A DNA stretch of 43,543 bases from an uncultured Candidatus Saccharibacteria bacterium (GTDB taxonomy: Bacteria > Patescibacteriota > Saccharimonadia > Saccharimonadales > Saccharimonadaceae). The notes below the pieces were generated by a model that made no database searches, was not told the DNA's origin, and saw nothing but the letters and a program-made list of their open reading frames with translations. The stretch is from positions 64,465 through 108,007 of the forward strand of contig CAMYUU010000001.1 of assembly GCA_947302355.1 (NCBI GenBank), in the 5' to 3' direction. Below, in pieces: positions 8,413 through 15,350 of the stretch (positions are counted from its first letter, which is position 1; each line of letters starts with the position of its first letter). A program made the position numbers and the translations under genes.

Positions 8413-8928
8413 TCAGCGAGTGTATTTTTCGTTCAGGTCGGAGTAGTCGTAGAGCTCGTTCTCATTAAACCAGAGGTCAATTTCTTTTTTGGCTTCCTCA
8501 ATGCTGCCAGATGCATGGACTAAGTTTGGTACGCCTACGCCTTTGGCATCAGAATAACCAAAGCTCATATGTGAATAGTCGCCACGGATGGTGCCCATTT
8601 CAGCGGATTTTGGTTCGGTAGGTCCAACAATCTTACGAACTAAGGGTTGGGCTTCTACGCCTTCTAACACCATTGCAATTACTGGGCCACTCATCATGTA
8701 TTCTACATTATAGCGGAAAGCCGTCTCGCCGCGGCGAGTAATCATTTGGCCAATATCTTCATAGTGAGCACGATAAAGTTTCTCTTCTGGCATGACCATT
8801 TTCATACCAACGATTTTGAGGCCTACGCGTTCGAAACGCTGAATAATCTCGCCAATGATACCACGCTGAACCGTGTCTGGTTTAAGTACCACTAAGGTAC
8901 GCTGAATAAAATCTTTTTCTTTCACCAT
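8413..8928 (-). CDS. ndk: Nucleoside-diphosphate kinase, long form
   Basis: Transfers phosphate from ATP to nucleoside diphosphates through a phospho-histidine. The N-terminal QRTLVVLKPDTVQRGIIGEI and the MSGPVIAMVLEG strand are typical. The active-site His is in NLVHASGS (most family members have HGSDS). At 171 residues it is about 30 longer than most bacterial Ndk, with extra sequence in the central region (RRGETAFRYN) and a C-terminal DLNEKYTR tail. Start 8928 is chosen over 8961 because AAGGAG lies 6 bases upstream and a TATAAT box sits in the stretch between the two ATGs. Confidence 0.93.
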   Translation of the reverse strand: MVKEKDFIQRTLVVLKPDTVQRGIIGEIIQRFERVGLKIVGMKMVMPEEKLYRAHYEDIGQMITRRGETAFRYNVEYMMSGPVIAMVLEGVEAQPLVRKIVGPTEPKSAEMGTIRGDYSHMSFGYSDAKGVGVPNLVHASGSIEEAKKEIDLWFNENELYDYSDLNEKYTR

Positions 8929-8965
8929 AATTAACTCCTTTTCCTTATTATACTCTATCATATAC

Positions 8966-9079
8966 GATAATTAAATAGTTTTTTCGAGGGACGGGTCGCT
9001 CGCGTCCGTCGTTACGGGACTCACACCCTTCATCCTCGGCCGTAGCCTCCGGACACCCCCGAAAAACCATTTAATTATC
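8966..9079. repeat. Palindromic element A2 between ndk and the recombinase gene
   Basis: Arms 8966-8986 and 9060-9079 are inverted copies that differ by one A/G and one T insertion. The core carries CGAGGGACGGGTCGC, the hairpin CCGT-cgtt-ACGG, TCATCCTCGGCCGTAGCC and CACCCCCG, closely matching the core inside the FemAB gene at 36837. It is the only copy found outside a coding region. Its right arm ends 7 bases before the -10 box of the recombinase gene. Confidence 0.85.
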
Positions 9080-9082
9080 TTC

Positions 9083-9091
9083 TGCTATAAT
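9083..9091 (+). promoter_or_regulatory. Extended -10 promoter of the recombinase gene
   Basis: TGCTATAAT ends 6 bases before the ATG at 9098, with no Shine-Dalgarno site between, so the mRNA is probably leaderless. The -35 zone falls within or beside the inverted arm of element A2. Confidence 0.6.
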
Positions 9092-9097
9092 ATTAGA

Positions 9098-10036
9098 ATG
9101 GACATATATGATTTAATCAATGATTTTCTGGAGCATCTGGAAGTTGAATCTGGTAGAAGCAAAAAGACGATTGATAATTATAGGTTGTATTTAGAGCGGT
9201 TTGTTGAGATATCTTTAGACATATTAAAAAAGGAATCCTTAAAACCTAGTGATATCACGCGTGAATTAATTAGGAAATATCGATTAAAGTTAAATCGTTA
9301 CGGATCTGAGAATGGTGACGATGACTTAAAAACAATTACTCAGGCGTATCATTTAATTGCTCTTAGGGGATTCTTAAAATACTTGGCGCGAAGAGAGATA
9401 AAATCACTAGATCCTTCGCTGGTGGATTTGCCCCATGTACATCGTAAACAAGTGACATTTCTGCATTTTGATGAGGTAGAAGATATGCTGGAGCAGATTG
9501 ATTTGTCTACAGAATCTGGGCTGAGGGATCGCGCAATAATTGAACTGCTTTATTCTGGAGGATTACGTGTGTCTGAGCTAGTGGGGTTAAATCGCGACTC
9601 AATTAATCTAAAGAAGCGCGAGTTTGTAGTGCGGGGTAAAGGCAGTAAAGATCGGCCGATTTTTATCAGTAAGACCTGTGCAGACAGAGTGCAAGATTAT
9701 TTGGATGCACGTACGGATTCTTTACCTGCGCTATTTTTGAATAATTCACGAAATCTGCAGGCGGTAGATACTTCTGGAAACTATCGCAGAATTACAGCGC
9801 GCTCAGTCGAGAGAATTGTTGAAAAATACGCAAGACTAGCTGGCATCACCAAACATGTTTCCCCACATACACTTAGACATTCTTTTGCGACTGATTTACT
9901 GATGAATGGTGCGGATATTAGATCCGTACAATCAATGCTTGGGCATGCTGATATTTCGACAACTCAAATTTATACCCATGTAACGGACAAACATTTGAGA
10001 GAGATTCACGAAAAATTCCACTCGGATACTAATTAA
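9098..10036 (+). CDS. Tyrosine recombinase, XerC/XerD type
   Basis: A site-specific recombinase of 312 residues that probably resolves chromosome dimers. The N-terminal SAM-like core-binding domain (about 1-105) is followed by the catalytic domain. Visible catalytic positions are Arg in SGGLRVSELVGL, Lys in VRGKGSKDRPIFI, HTLRHSFATDLL (HxxR), His in MLGHADISTTQIYTHV and the nucleophile Tyr in that same segment. Size and motif spacing are those of Xer proteins, not phage integrases, and no phage genes are nearby. Its stop overlaps the stop of the convergent gene at 10033. XerC, XerD and XerA-like assignments cannot be separated from this alone. Confidence 0.88.
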   Translation: MDIYDLINDFLEHLEVESGRSKKTIDNYRLYLERFVEISLDILKKESLKPSDITRELIRKYRLKLNRYGSENGDDDLKTITQAYHLIALRGFLKYLARREIKSLDPSLVDLPHVHRKQVTFLHFDEVEDMLEQIDLSTESGLRDRAIIELLYSGGLRVSELVGLNRDSINLKKREFVVRGKGSKDRPIFISKTCADRVQDYLDARTDSLPALFLNNSRNLQAVDTSGNYRRITARSVERIVEKYARLAGITKHVSPHTLRHSFATDLLMNGADIRSVQSMLGHADISTTQIYTHVTDKHLREIHEKFHSDTN

Positions 10037-10770
10037 GGATTCGAAGAGGAGTTTGTAACGAAAGCCGGGTCATATAGTCGGATGACCGTAGAAATAGTAG
10101 ATGCATCGCTAGAACGATTACCATACCAGCAGGTACGGATATAGAAGTCATAGAAGGCCATATGCGTTTCGGTGCCAGCCGTAACGGTGCTTTCTTCGTC
10201 TTCTACCGCAAGAATAAAGATGCCTTCCGCTCTAAAGAGTGAGTCTCTATTATCTCGTATATTTTGCTCTTCCGAACCATTACCGCCATATACTAAGCGT
10301 GGATAGGTTACAGCCGGCTGAAACATGTCTGTCGGATTATTTTTATTAGTTATAACTACTTCGTTCGTATTTGTGAAGTCGCCTAATTTTCGTGGGTTAA
10401 TAATAAAATAGTGTTTAGAATTTGCGGCGTCGGCGCCATAGAGCTCCTCGCTACAATCATTTGGCATGTATTGCAATACCGCTTGAGAGTCTGTATTAGA
10501 CAACTTGATGGCGTTATCCGTGATAGTGTTCCAAAGGTCGGCGTATCTTCTGTTTTCAGAGGATTCGTTGACGCTCGAAATATGTGAGGCATGAATAAAC
10601 CTCAAAGCTTCAGCTTGAGTGTCTATTTCTTCCCTAGCTAATGTTGATTCAAGGGCGGTCTGTGCGTTGGCGACACCATTGCTCATTACGGCGACAATAG
10701 CAATAGCAATCATAGAAAAAATACCTACCGCCAAAGTAACTTCGATAAGAGTATCACCCTTTTTTATCAT
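10033..10770 (-). CDS. Type IV pilin-like protein
   Basis: A protein of 245 residues with a class III prepilin start, MIKKGDTLIEVTLAVGIFSM: short basic leader, Gly before the cleavage point, Glu at mature position 5, then a single hydrophobic helix. The rest is a globular domain with Asn/Ser-rich loops (NPRKLGDFTNTNE, YIRTCWYGNRSSD). It would be processed by a prepilin peptidase and assembled at the cell surface or act as a minor pilin. The start is supported by a TATAAT box ending 6 bases before the ATG. No assembly ATPase or peptidase gene is in the window. Its stop codon overlaps the recombinase stop on the other strand. Confidence 0.7.
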   Translation of the reverse strand: MIKKGDTLIEVTLAVGIFSMIAIAIVAVMSNGVANAQTALESTLAREEIDTQAEALRFIHASHISSVNESSENRRYADLWNTITDNAIKLSNTDSQAVLQYMPNDCSEELYGADAANSKHYFIINPRKLGDFTNTNEVVITNKNNPTDMFQPAVTYPRLVYGGNGSEEQNIRDNRDSLFRAEGIFILAVEDEESTVTAGTETHMAFYDFYIRTCWYGNRSSDASTISTVIRLYDPAFVTNSSSNP

Positions 10771-10811
10771 AAGCTTATTATATCATACATATTATTTATA
10801 AGCACAAAAAA

Positions 10812-10888
10812 TGGCGGATCCGACGAGACTCGAACTCGCGACCTCTGCCGTGACAGGGCAGCGCTCTAACCAACTGAGCTACGAATCC
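10812..10888 (-). tRNA. tRNA-Asp (anticodon GTC)
   Basis: On the minus strand the acceptor GGATTCG pairs with CGGATCC and is followed by G and an encoded CCA. The anticodon arm is CTGCC-CTGTCAC-GGCAG, giving anticodon GTC. The T-loop (TTCGAGT) and D-arm are intact. Confidence 0.96.
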
Positions 10889-10931
10889 ACCTGTATGCAT
10901 TATACTTTATTCTTTAGAGAAAATCAAGACT

Positions 10932-12731
10932 TTAAAGCCCTGGGATTTTGAAGGCGCTGGGGTCAGAAGCCTGTGGATTATAAACTTGGTCCTGCATGGC
11001 TGGCTGACCACCGAGAGATGGCGCCGCAGAATCTTCTGGCTTAGTACCATCGGATGGTTGCGACTCGACCCCAGGAACAGGCGCCGGAGTATCCATAATG
11101 CTATCTGTTGGCGTGAATAAATTCTCATTAATGGGTGGGGCTGGAGGTGGTGGCAAGATTGCCGAATCTGCGGACGGTGCATAATTAATCTCTGGTACTT
11201 TATTTATTTCGGGGACTGAAGGGACCTGTGGTGCGCTCATCGTGGCTGGGTTAGTGGGCTCCGGAGTAGTTGGCTCTGGTATAGTTGGTTCTGACACGGG
11301 TAGTTGAGACGAAGTTGTGACGGGCGTTTCTCCAGCACCAGATAGTGCGTCTTCTAGCATCTTACTGTAATCTTGACTATCCATTTCATTCGCCGTGAAG
11401 GAATCCTTTCCTAGTGCGACAGCTGGCGTGTCGGTGGGCGAGGCTACAGGCGAGGTGGAATTATCATTGGAAGTCATTAAATCATTGGACGAATCGTTGC
11501 TATTAATCTCGATGGGGGCCTCACCTGGAGTAGGAACAGTTTCGTCGCCGGCTTGTGCTAAATTGGCGGCTGCCCGTTGGAGATCAGCTAGCAAGCTACT
11601 TTCTTGGCTCATGCCACCCGAGTCTTCTCCTGAATTATCCTTTGAATCTTTCGGCGACTCGTTTTCGTGGCCTTCGTCTTCTTTTTTCTTGTCGGATGGA
11701 GTGCCCTTTTCATGCTCGGATAATTCTTCGTCTTCGGGATGATCAATTTCAATCTTGGCGAGGTCGTCTTTGTCTTCATTCACTTTGACAGATGAAATGC
11801 TAAACATTTCGTTTTCAATATCGTCTGTAATATTCTGCGAAATTAATTGTTGATTAGCCCCTGCCTCCATTAATTTAGAAGCTATTTTCATCGTTTGTGG
11901 TGTGGTGGCGGCGGTAGAAAAGCGATCTGTGGCCGCAACAATGCCGGTCAAGAATGCTGTAGCTTCTTCAGGAGAAAGTTTAGCCTTAGTATTTGTACTA
12001 AAGATTAAATCTGAGAACATTTCGGATATAGAGCTTGCCGATTTATCACTCCATTCAATTTCACCAAATCGGCCAGGATTGCCGGTGGTGACATTGATTA
12101 CCGAAGCGTTATGCATAATGCGACCGTGCTCGCGCAGGGCGGAATCTAGATCGATGCCATTAGCTACGTCGAGAGCTAATACCAAGTCTACATTGTAATC
12201 GCCATAAGAAAACTCTAAGTCTTCTTCTGCTACCCTAGTCTTATAGGGGGTAATATACATTTTTACAAAATCACCATCTACTTTACATCGTACGTGGTCA
12301 GCTTTTTCCTTATTTAAAGCTACAACGAAATCTTGCAACGTGTCAGTGGACGGTTCAAACGTATCTTCTGGCTTGAGAAATTCTAGTGCATTCGGGGTAG
12401 AACCAGAATAGATAGCGGTAGCACGCTTGCCTAAGCGATCGAGAAATAATGACAAACCGATTGCGGCAGCCATTTCGTCTACCGATGGATCGCTAGATAA
12501 AGCCACTAAGACGTTTTGTGATTCTGCTATTTCGTGAGCAACTTTAGATTTGATATCGAACTCTTCTGGCGAGTCTGTGGCTGGTGCTTCTAAGGCAGCC
12601 GCAACTGGACTCTGTGCCGGATTTTGTGCCGATGAATCTCGTACTGGATTGTCAGGGATCACAGGAGACACCGTAGAGGTTTGATCTACTGGTGGTTTTA
12701 CAGGTGTAGGATTATTATTTTCATCTGGCAT
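10932..12731 (-). CDS. DHH-like phosphoesterase fold protein, catalytically degenerate, with long disordered tail
   Basis: A protein of 599 residues. Residues about 65-310 align in outline with DHH/NrnA proteins: VLVALSSDPSVDEMAAAIGL matches the first Asp-rich motif and VDLVLALDVANG the second. The place of the DHH motif reads INVTTGNPGRFGE, so the His metal ligands are missing and hydrolase activity is doubtful. The C-terminal half (about 320-599) is Ser/Pro/Thr/Asp/Glu-rich and looks disordered, ending in a Pro-rich, Gln-rich stretch. An AAGGA site supports the start. It may be a scaffold or ligand-binding relative; this is inference. It lies between tRNA-Asp and the divergent rpsT. Confidence 0.65.
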   Translation of the reverse strand: MPDENNNPTPVKPPVDQTSTVSPVIPDNPVRDSSAQNPAQSPVAAALEAPATDSPEEFDIKSKVAHEIAESQNVLVALSSDPSVDEMAAAIGLSLFLDRLGKRATAIYSGSTPNALEFLKPEDTFEPSTDTLQDFVVALNKEKADHVRCKVDGDFVKMYITPYKTRVAEEDLEFSYGDYNVDLVLALDVANGIDLDSALREHGRIMHNASVINVTTGNPGRFGEIEWSDKSASSISEMFSDLIFSTNTKAKLSPEEATAFLTGIVAATDRFSTAATTPQTMKIASKLMEAGANQQLISQNITDDIENEMFSISSVKVNEDKDDLAKIEIDHPEDEELSEHEKGTPSDKKKEDEGHENESPKDSKDNSGEDSGGMSQESSLLADLQRAAANLAQAGDETVPTPGEAPIEINSNDSSNDLMTSNDNSTSPVASPTDTPAVALGKDSFTANEMDSQDYSKMLEDALSGAGETPVTTSSQLPVSEPTIPEPTTPEPTNPATMSAPQVPSVPEINKVPEINYAPSADSAILPPPPAPPINENLFTPTDSIMDTPAPVPGVESQPSDGTKPEDSAAPSLGGQPAMQDQVYNPQASDPSAFKIPGL

Positions 12732-12857
12732 ATCGATATCCTTTTTATTTCACATTTTAATATTAACATAAGCCTTTCGTAAATTCAATGGGAAACTTAA
12801 ACTCTTATTATATAAAACCTAAGTAGACAAATAAGGGTTCGAAAAAACCTTTCCCTC

Positions 12858-12886
12858 TTTACATTTTTAGGTAAAAGAGTTATAAT
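12858..12886 (+). promoter_or_regulatory. Sigma70 promoter of rpsT
   Basis: TTTACA (12858-12863), a 17-base spacer and TATAAT (12881-12886). The predicted leader is about 33 bases with an AGGAAG site before ATG 12926. Confidence 0.8.
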
Positions 12887-12925
12887 AATCGAAAGTTATT
12901 AATTTTTAATGTAAATAGGAAGAAA

Positions 12926-13306
12926 ATGCCGATTATCAAATCTGCCAAGAAGGCTGCCAGACAAGCGGAGAAGCGCACTGCGCATAATGTAGAAATCAAA
13001 AAAGCTATTAAAGCTGCTTTGAAATCGTTTAAGAAGAATCCTACTGCGGGAAATCTTGCTAAGGCTCAATCTGAGTATGACAAAGCCGTAAAGAAGGATT
13101 TAATGAAGAAGAACACTGCTAGCCGCCGTAAAGCCAAGCTTTATGCTATTGCGAAGGCTGAAAACGTTAAATTGACTGCTGCTTCAAAAGAAGCGAAGGC
13201 TCCTACAAAGAAGACGACCACGGCGAAAAAGGCTACAGCTAAATCTACCGCAAAGAAGACAACCGTAGCAAAAAAGACTCAATCAAAAGCCAAGAGTCAA
13301 GCTTAG
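12926..13306 (+). CDS. rpsT: 30S ribosomal protein S20 with Lys/Ala-rich C-terminal extension
   Basis: A small-subunit protein that binds 16S rRNA. The N-terminus PIIKSAKKAARQAEKRTAHN and the NTASRRKAKLYAIAKAE segment are typical of S20. It has 126 residues where about 87 is usual; the extra C-terminal 40 are an AKAPTKKTTTAKKATAKS-type Lys/Ala/Thr tail, probably an unstructured RNA-binding extension. Its last 62 bases overlap the 3' end of the convergent holA gene, and its terminator (13332-13362) lies within the holA coding region. Confidence 0.95.
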   Translation: MPIIKSAKKAARQAEKRTAHNVEIKKAIKAALKSFKKNPTAGNLAKAQSEYDKAVKKDLMKKNTASRRKAKLYAIAKAENVKLTAASKEAKAPTKKTTTAKKATAKSTAKKTTVAKKTQSKAKSQA

Positions 13307-13853
13307 AATTCTTAAGATTAAGATCAAGATTAGAAAGCTCTTTCAGGGCTTTCTTTTCTTTTGTGCCCTGTGACGCAGCGTAATCTTTGATGGCTTGAGA
13401 GTTTAAGAGTCCAGCAAAATTAATCGGGTCTTCGATTAGCTTGATTTTTTCGAGCATGGCAACTGCTTTTTTGCCGTCCATTTTAGCGGTTTTATAAATA
13501 TCGAAAACTAGACGATAATCTTGATTTTTAGGTAGAGTAAATTCGTTAATTTCTATTTTGTCTTTTAAAGATTTATAAGTAGCAGACCTTTTGTCGAGTT
13601 TGGTTTCGAAGAGGGCGATTTGGTGTGGCGTATCGAGATAATCAACTATTTTATCAAAAACTGATTTATTTTCGCCGAGATCCCGAAGAATAATTTTACG
13701 TTCTGTACCAAAAAGCGAAGTCCCTAGGAAAATATTTGGTAAATCATTAACTTCAAGATTTATGCCGTCAAAGATTTCATAATTTTCACCTAGAAACTTT
13801 GAAATTGCCTTCTGAGCACGAACGCGGTCTTCACCAGTAAATATCTTAATCAT
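13245..13853 (-). CDS. holA: DNA polymerase III delta subunit, short form
   Basis: A clamp-loader subunit of 202 residues; common HolA proteins have about 330. The start MIKIFTGEDRVRAQKAI matches the N-terminal P-loop-like fold of delta without a full Walker A, and SLFGTERKIILRDL fits the second strand pair. The C-terminal KLDSWLLIESFLLRLSSL fits the last helix. Much of the domain between is missing, as I recall for CPR delta subunits. It overlaps mutM upstream by 4 bases (ATGA) and runs 62 bases into rpsT on the other strand. Confidence 0.72.
   Translation of the reverse strand: MIKIFTGEDRVRAQKAISKFLGENYEIFDGINLEVNDLPNIFLGTSLFGTERKIILRDLGENKSVFDKIVDYLDTPHQIALFETKLDKRSATYKSLKDKIEINEFTLPKNQDYRLVFDIYKTAKMDGKKAVAMLEKIKLIEDPINFAGLLNSQAIKDYAASQGTKEKKALKELSNLDLNLKNSKLDSWLLIESFLLRLSSLR
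13332..13362 (+). terminator. rpsT terminator located inside holA
   Basis: AGAAAGC, a 9-base loop, GCTTTCT and then TTTCTTTT. It lies 25 bases after the rpsT stop and entirely within the holA reading frame on the other strand. Confidence 0.7.
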
Positions 13854-14752
13854 TTAGTTCCCTTTCTGGAAGTTGGGGCGGAATTCTTCTGGGCATGGAT
13901 TACATTGTCTTTAGGTATGGTTTGACACCGGGGACAAAGGTGTGTACCCCTGCCCGCTACTTTAATCTTTGTAATTTTATGGCCACATCTTGGACAGGGT
14001 TGGCCTTCTCGCCGAAAGACTTGGGCAAATTTTTCGAGATAATCTCCTTTTGTACCGTCGGCCCTTACGTAGGTAGCCATGGTTGAACCGCCCGAATTAA
14101 TCGAAGCTTCCATAACCTCTCTGGCTGACAAAAGTATTTTTTCGGCTTCGGCTGGGGTGATTAATCCGCTTTTTGTAAGCGGGTGAATTTTAGCCATAAA
14201 AAGAGACTCATCGGCATATATGTTCCCTAGGCCACAAATTATCGATTGATCTAAGATTACGGCTTTGATGCATGAGTTTTTATGGCGTTGAAGTTTTTCA
14301 TATAATTCTTCGGCCTGCATCTGCCAAGGTTCTTTGGCAAGTTTTTTGATGAAGCTATCGTTTTCCACCTCGGGCGTTTCGATTACTTTAATAAAGCCAA
14401 ATTTGCGTTGATCATTGAAATAGAGCTTGCCATCGTCAAAATAAATAATTACACGTGTCTGACGATTTGGTAAATTAGCCGTAAAGTTCTCGCTAGGATG
14501 CCCAGCAGCATAACGCTCTTTACCATCATAAATCAATTGCCCTGTCATTCTAAGATGAATCATTAATGATTTTCCGTTATCGAGATCTAGGATTAAAGCT
14601 TTACCAAAACGACGAATTCTTATGACAATTCCTTTTGGCGGCGCACCTATAAAGGACTTATCGCATAAGACTTCAATTTTACAGATTTTCTTTCTTAAAA
14701 TAAAATTCTTTAGCCCACGCCTGATTGTTTCAACTTCTGGTAACTCTGGCAT
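13850..14752 (-). CDS. mutM: Formamidopyrimidine-DNA glycosylase
   Basis: A bifunctional glycosylase/AP lyase that removes oxidised purines such as 8-oxoguanine. The mature N-terminus PELPEVETIRRGL carries the catalytic Pro and Glu. RRFGKALIL holds the conserved Lys. LRMTGQL and the helix-two-turn-helix GNIYADESLF follow, and the C-terminal zinc finger is CPRCG...GRGTHLCPRCQ. It has 300 residues, slightly longer than average because of a polar C-terminal tail. On the minus strand a TAAAAT box ends 6 bases before the ATG, indicating a leaderless transcript. It shares an ATGA overlap with holA. The NrdR-like boxes at 14799-14849 lie 47 bases upstream and could also affect it. Confidence 0.95.
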   Translation of the reverse strand: MPELPEVETIRRGLKNFILRKKICKIEVLCDKSFIGAPPKGIVIRIRRFGKALILDLDNGKSLMIHLRMTGQLIYDGKERYAAGHPSENFTANLPNRQTRVIIYFDDGKLYFNDQRKFGFIKVIETPEVENDSFIKKLAKEPWQMQAEELYEKLQRHKNSCIKAVILDQSIICGLGNIYADESLFMAKIHPLTKSGLITPAEAEKILLSAREVMEASINSGGSTMATYVRADGTKGDYLEKFAQVFRREGQPCPRCGHKITKIKVAGRGTHLCPRCQTIPKDNVIHAQKNSAPTSRKGTK

Positions 14753-14798
14753 ATCTCTATTTTATCACATACAGAGAAAACAAAGTTTTCCACATCAA

Positions 14799-14849
14799 AA
14801 CGCTATATTTAGTGTTATTTCATGCTTGACAAACGCTATATATAGGGTT
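14799..14849. promoter_or_regulatory. Paired NrdR-box-like operators
   Basis: Two near-palindromes, AACGCTATATTTAGTGTT (14799-14816) and AACGCTATATATAGGGTT (14832-14849), separated by 15 bases (33 bases start to start). Each matches 14 of 16 positions of the NrdR box consensus as I recall it (acaCwAtATaTwGtgt), and tandem boxes on the same DNA face are typical of NrdR sites. The second box lies between the -35 and -10 of the promoter at 14826-14854, so repression is the expected effect. Confidence 0.7.
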
Positions 14850-14854
14850 AGAAT
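14826..14854 (+). promoter_or_regulatory. Promoter of the ATP-cone-like gene
   Basis: TTGACA (14826-14831), a 17-base spacer filled by the second NrdR-like box, and TAGAAT (14849-14854). A further TATAAT occurs at 14872-14877. The leader is about 50 bases and the RBS is AAAGGA. Confidence 0.75.
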
Positions 14855-14910
14855 GAATTTTAGGTAATGCTTATAATATAAAGTGAAAAGAAAATCACAG
14901 AAAGGAAACC

Positions 14911-15348
14911 ATGAAGAATATCATCTACCAAAGTCCGAATGAAATTGAGAACTTTGACATTAAGAGATTTGTAAGGTCGCTTTCTCGTTACGCTAAAGTA
15001 TCGGAAAAGGACGTAAAGGAAGCTTTGGCTGAATTTGATGAATATGAAAATCTTCATGTGTCGTGTCTCGTGGAGGCTGGTATTAAACTACTCGAAGAAA
15101 AGTCCGGTCAAGAGGCAGCTAAGAACTATTTCGAGGATCATTCCGTATGGTTTGATGAAGGAAAGTTTGAACGCTTACGCCGTATTACTGGCTATCTAGT
15201 GGGAACTTTGGATCGCTGGAATGATGCTAAGAAGGCCGAGGAATCAGCACGCGTAAAGCATTCAGTGCATTCCGCTATCGATGATGCTGCGAGATTAGTA
15301 GCGTTGGAAACTCAAGCGATGGAACACAATATCGCATACGCAATGTAA
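14911..15348 (+). CDS. Unknown 145-residue protein, ATP-cone-like, under NrdR-like control
   Basis: I do not know this protein by name. Residues about 8-80 have the outline of an ATP-cone: IENFDIKRFVRSLSRYAKVS, then a helix pair, and SCLVEAGIKLLEEKSGQEAA with KNYFEDH, resembling the family pattern 'F-D-x-K-I' and 'V-E-x-x-L-x-x-x-G-x-x-x-A-A-K-x-Y'. No zinc ribbon is present, so it is not a normal NrdR, and no reductase domain follows. The C-terminal half is helical and charged. Its promoter is overlapped by two NrdR-like boxes, which fits a role linked to deoxynucleotide supply. AAAGGA 4 bases before the ATG supports the start. It converges on polA with 2 bases between the stops. The domain call is inference. 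Confidence 0.6.
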   Translation: MKNIIYQSPNEIENFDIKRFVRSLSRYAKVSEKDVKEALAEFDEYENLHVSCLVEAGIKLLEEKSGQEAAKNYFEDHSVWFDEGKFERLRRITGYLVGTLDRWNDAKKAEESARVKHSVHSAIDDAARLVALETQAMEHNIAYAM

Positions 15349-15350
15349 TT

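Noticed and set aside
8929-8961. A longer ndk start at 8961
   Set aside because: The added stretch contains the -10 box and the Shine-Dalgarno site of the start at 8928.
9098-10036. Phage or integrative element integrase
   Set aside because: Size and motifs fit Xer proteins, and no phage, att or relaxase genes are nearby.
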